Of a stretch of DNA of 64,000 bases, positions 63,161 to 64,000 are shown piece by piece. The first letter of the stretch is position 1. Every line of letters begins with the position of its first letter. The notes under the pieces are model-generated. The model searched no databases, was not told the DNA's origin, and saw only the letters and a program-made list of their open reading frames with translations. The translations under genes and the position numbers were made by a program. The DNA comes from an uncultured Methanobrevibacter sp. (GTDB lineage Archaea; Methanobacteriota; Methanobacteria; Methanobacteriales; Methanobacteriaceae), in assembly GCA_902789505.1 (NCBI GenBank), contig CADAOO010000007.1, positions 28,209 through 92,208 on the forward strand, in the 5' to 3' direction.

Positions 63161-64000
63161 CTAATTGACAAAGTTGATTTGTTCTTCGCAAATCAATGAA
63201 TAATTAATCAATTTTTCACCATCCAAATCCTCATTATTTAAGTTCACGCAGGTAATCTGTGAATTGTTGTATGTTTTATAATACAGAAGCCCCTTTTGTG
63301 TATTGTAGCATGAAGCGTATATTGTATATTCATACAGGTCAGGATCTGAAATGAAGGTGCATCCGTTCTGTTGTTCAACTGATTGCAAAATATGAAAAAA
63401 CTGGCTAACACTACTGGCTTCATCTATATGTGAGTATGAATTTGCACGTGTAAATGCAACTTTTGCAAATCTTGATGAAGATGACAGGGATTTCTGCATG
63501 AAAGACCCATATATTTATTTAAGGAGAACAGCTGCTTGTCAAATGGGGGATTGTTTGTAAGTACGCCTACAGGATTGTCATATACTTTAAGGCCATCGGC
63601 CAACGGCTCGACAACTATGGCATTACCCTCATTATCGGATATCATCCAATGAAGAGGAGATAATGGAAGCTCATCTGCAAAGTTAATGTCAACCAGATTT
63701 ATTTCACCAAGCAAACAGCGGGCCTCATCTACGCTTTCAGCAGTGCCGAGCAAATAAGGAATCAGTTCAAATGGAGTGATGTTTATCATGCCTTCCTTTT
63801 CCTCCCGATAAACAGCATTGCCTTCAAAGTTCAAACCGGCTATTGCCAGTCCCTTTTCATTGCATGCATCATAATATAACGGATATCCGTCAACGCCTGC
63901 AGCGATTCCTATTATTGCATAATGACTTTTGATATCATCAATCTTTCTGAATTTGAATTCATAATTTCTTGGAGTGATTGTCACCCTCTCATTATATGAA
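63161..64000 (-). pseudogene. Bile salt hydrolase/choloylglycine hydrolase, internally deleted
   Basis: Frame 1 enters from the window edge as SYNERVTITPRNYEFKF and continues through GLAIAGLNFEGNAVYREE and GVLTNNPPFDKQLFSLNKYM, all conserved Ntn-hydrolase segments of BSH/penicillin V acylase. The frame then shifts near 63490, and the other frame resumes at LSSSSRFAKVAFTRANSYSH through to FVN. Normally about 25-30 residues (the GLPGD loop) lie between these parts, so there is a deletion plus a frameshift. The N-terminal Cys lies outside the window. It would have deconjugated bile salts. Confidence 0.78.

Noticed and set aside
1..64000. tRNA or rRNA genes as integration targets
   Set aside because: No cloverleaf-like or rRNA-like sequence was recognised by eye near the integrase or the array. 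A tRNA scan would be needed to exclude one fully.

Overview
The window looks like a chromosome segment from a gut or rumen methanogen of the Methanobrevibacter type (Methanobacteriales). Four things point that way: archaeal TATA boxes beside bacterial-type Shine-Dalgarno sites; very large secreted adhesin-like proteins built from beta-helix, DUF11 and Ig-like repeats; an archaeal-type thymidylate synthase; and a bile salt hydrolase relative. The assignment is by gene content only, and no rRNA or tRNA was seen. DNA from 1 to about 17 kb is visibly more AT-rich than DNA from 17 to 44 kb, as expected of an accessory island.

Region 1 (1-4362, minus strand) is a compact three-gene operon that looks like a defence system: a DUF4062/HATPase protein, an Abi-C/HEPN-like protein and a KAP-type P-loop NTPase that runs off the left edge. 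An AT-rich spacer with a two-copy 189-bp direct repeat separates it from a frameshifted tyrosine recombinase (5146-6286).

Region 2 (6447-16710) is the most unusual part. Thirteen copies of a near-identical 37-nt repeat, all in the same orientation, punctuate about 9.3 kb. Each stretch between repeats holds one or two small genes on the minus strand, mostly 80-220 aa, mutually dissimilar and unrecognised; some resemble immunity proteins. The repeat core is a 9-bp inverted repeat around a 7-nt spacer, the form of a simple tyrosine-recombinase crossover site. Two repeats are fused to 5'-truncated integrase C-termini, and several are preceded by gene N-termini that end inside the repeat. A good BRE/TATA promoter sits at the outer edge of the rightmost repeat. 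I read this as an integron-like or recombinase-driven cassette array in an archaeon. Two plus-strand small-gene modules, one partly duplicated, are embedded in it.

Region 3 (17-31.5 kb) carries a small leaderless-type gene, a cluster of zinc-ribbon proteins, an SseB-like protein, a TfoX-N protein, an ACR3-like transporter, a membrane-anchored M14-like hydrolase, two cyclotransferase-like proteins (one with a HEPN-like C-terminus), a large TPR/zinc-ribbon/NADAR protein, an alpha/beta hydrolase and a MATE exporter.

Region 4 (31.5-41 kb) has a decayed Rpn-type nuclease, a winged-helix regulator, a long minus-strand run containing a TPR protein, a UvrD/RecB-type helicase, its coupled partner and several small unknowns, then a pair of hairpins enclosing mini-ORFs, and an overlapping HEPN gene pair.

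Region 5 (41-44.9 kb) has an acyl-CoA synthetase with its XRE-cupin regulator and thymidylate synthase. Region 6 (44.9-63 kb) has three minus-strand adhesin genes. One carries a papain-like protease domain. The giant one is split by a frameshift in its Ig repeats, which separates it from its membrane anchor. A broken bile salt hydrolase gene closes the window at the right edge.
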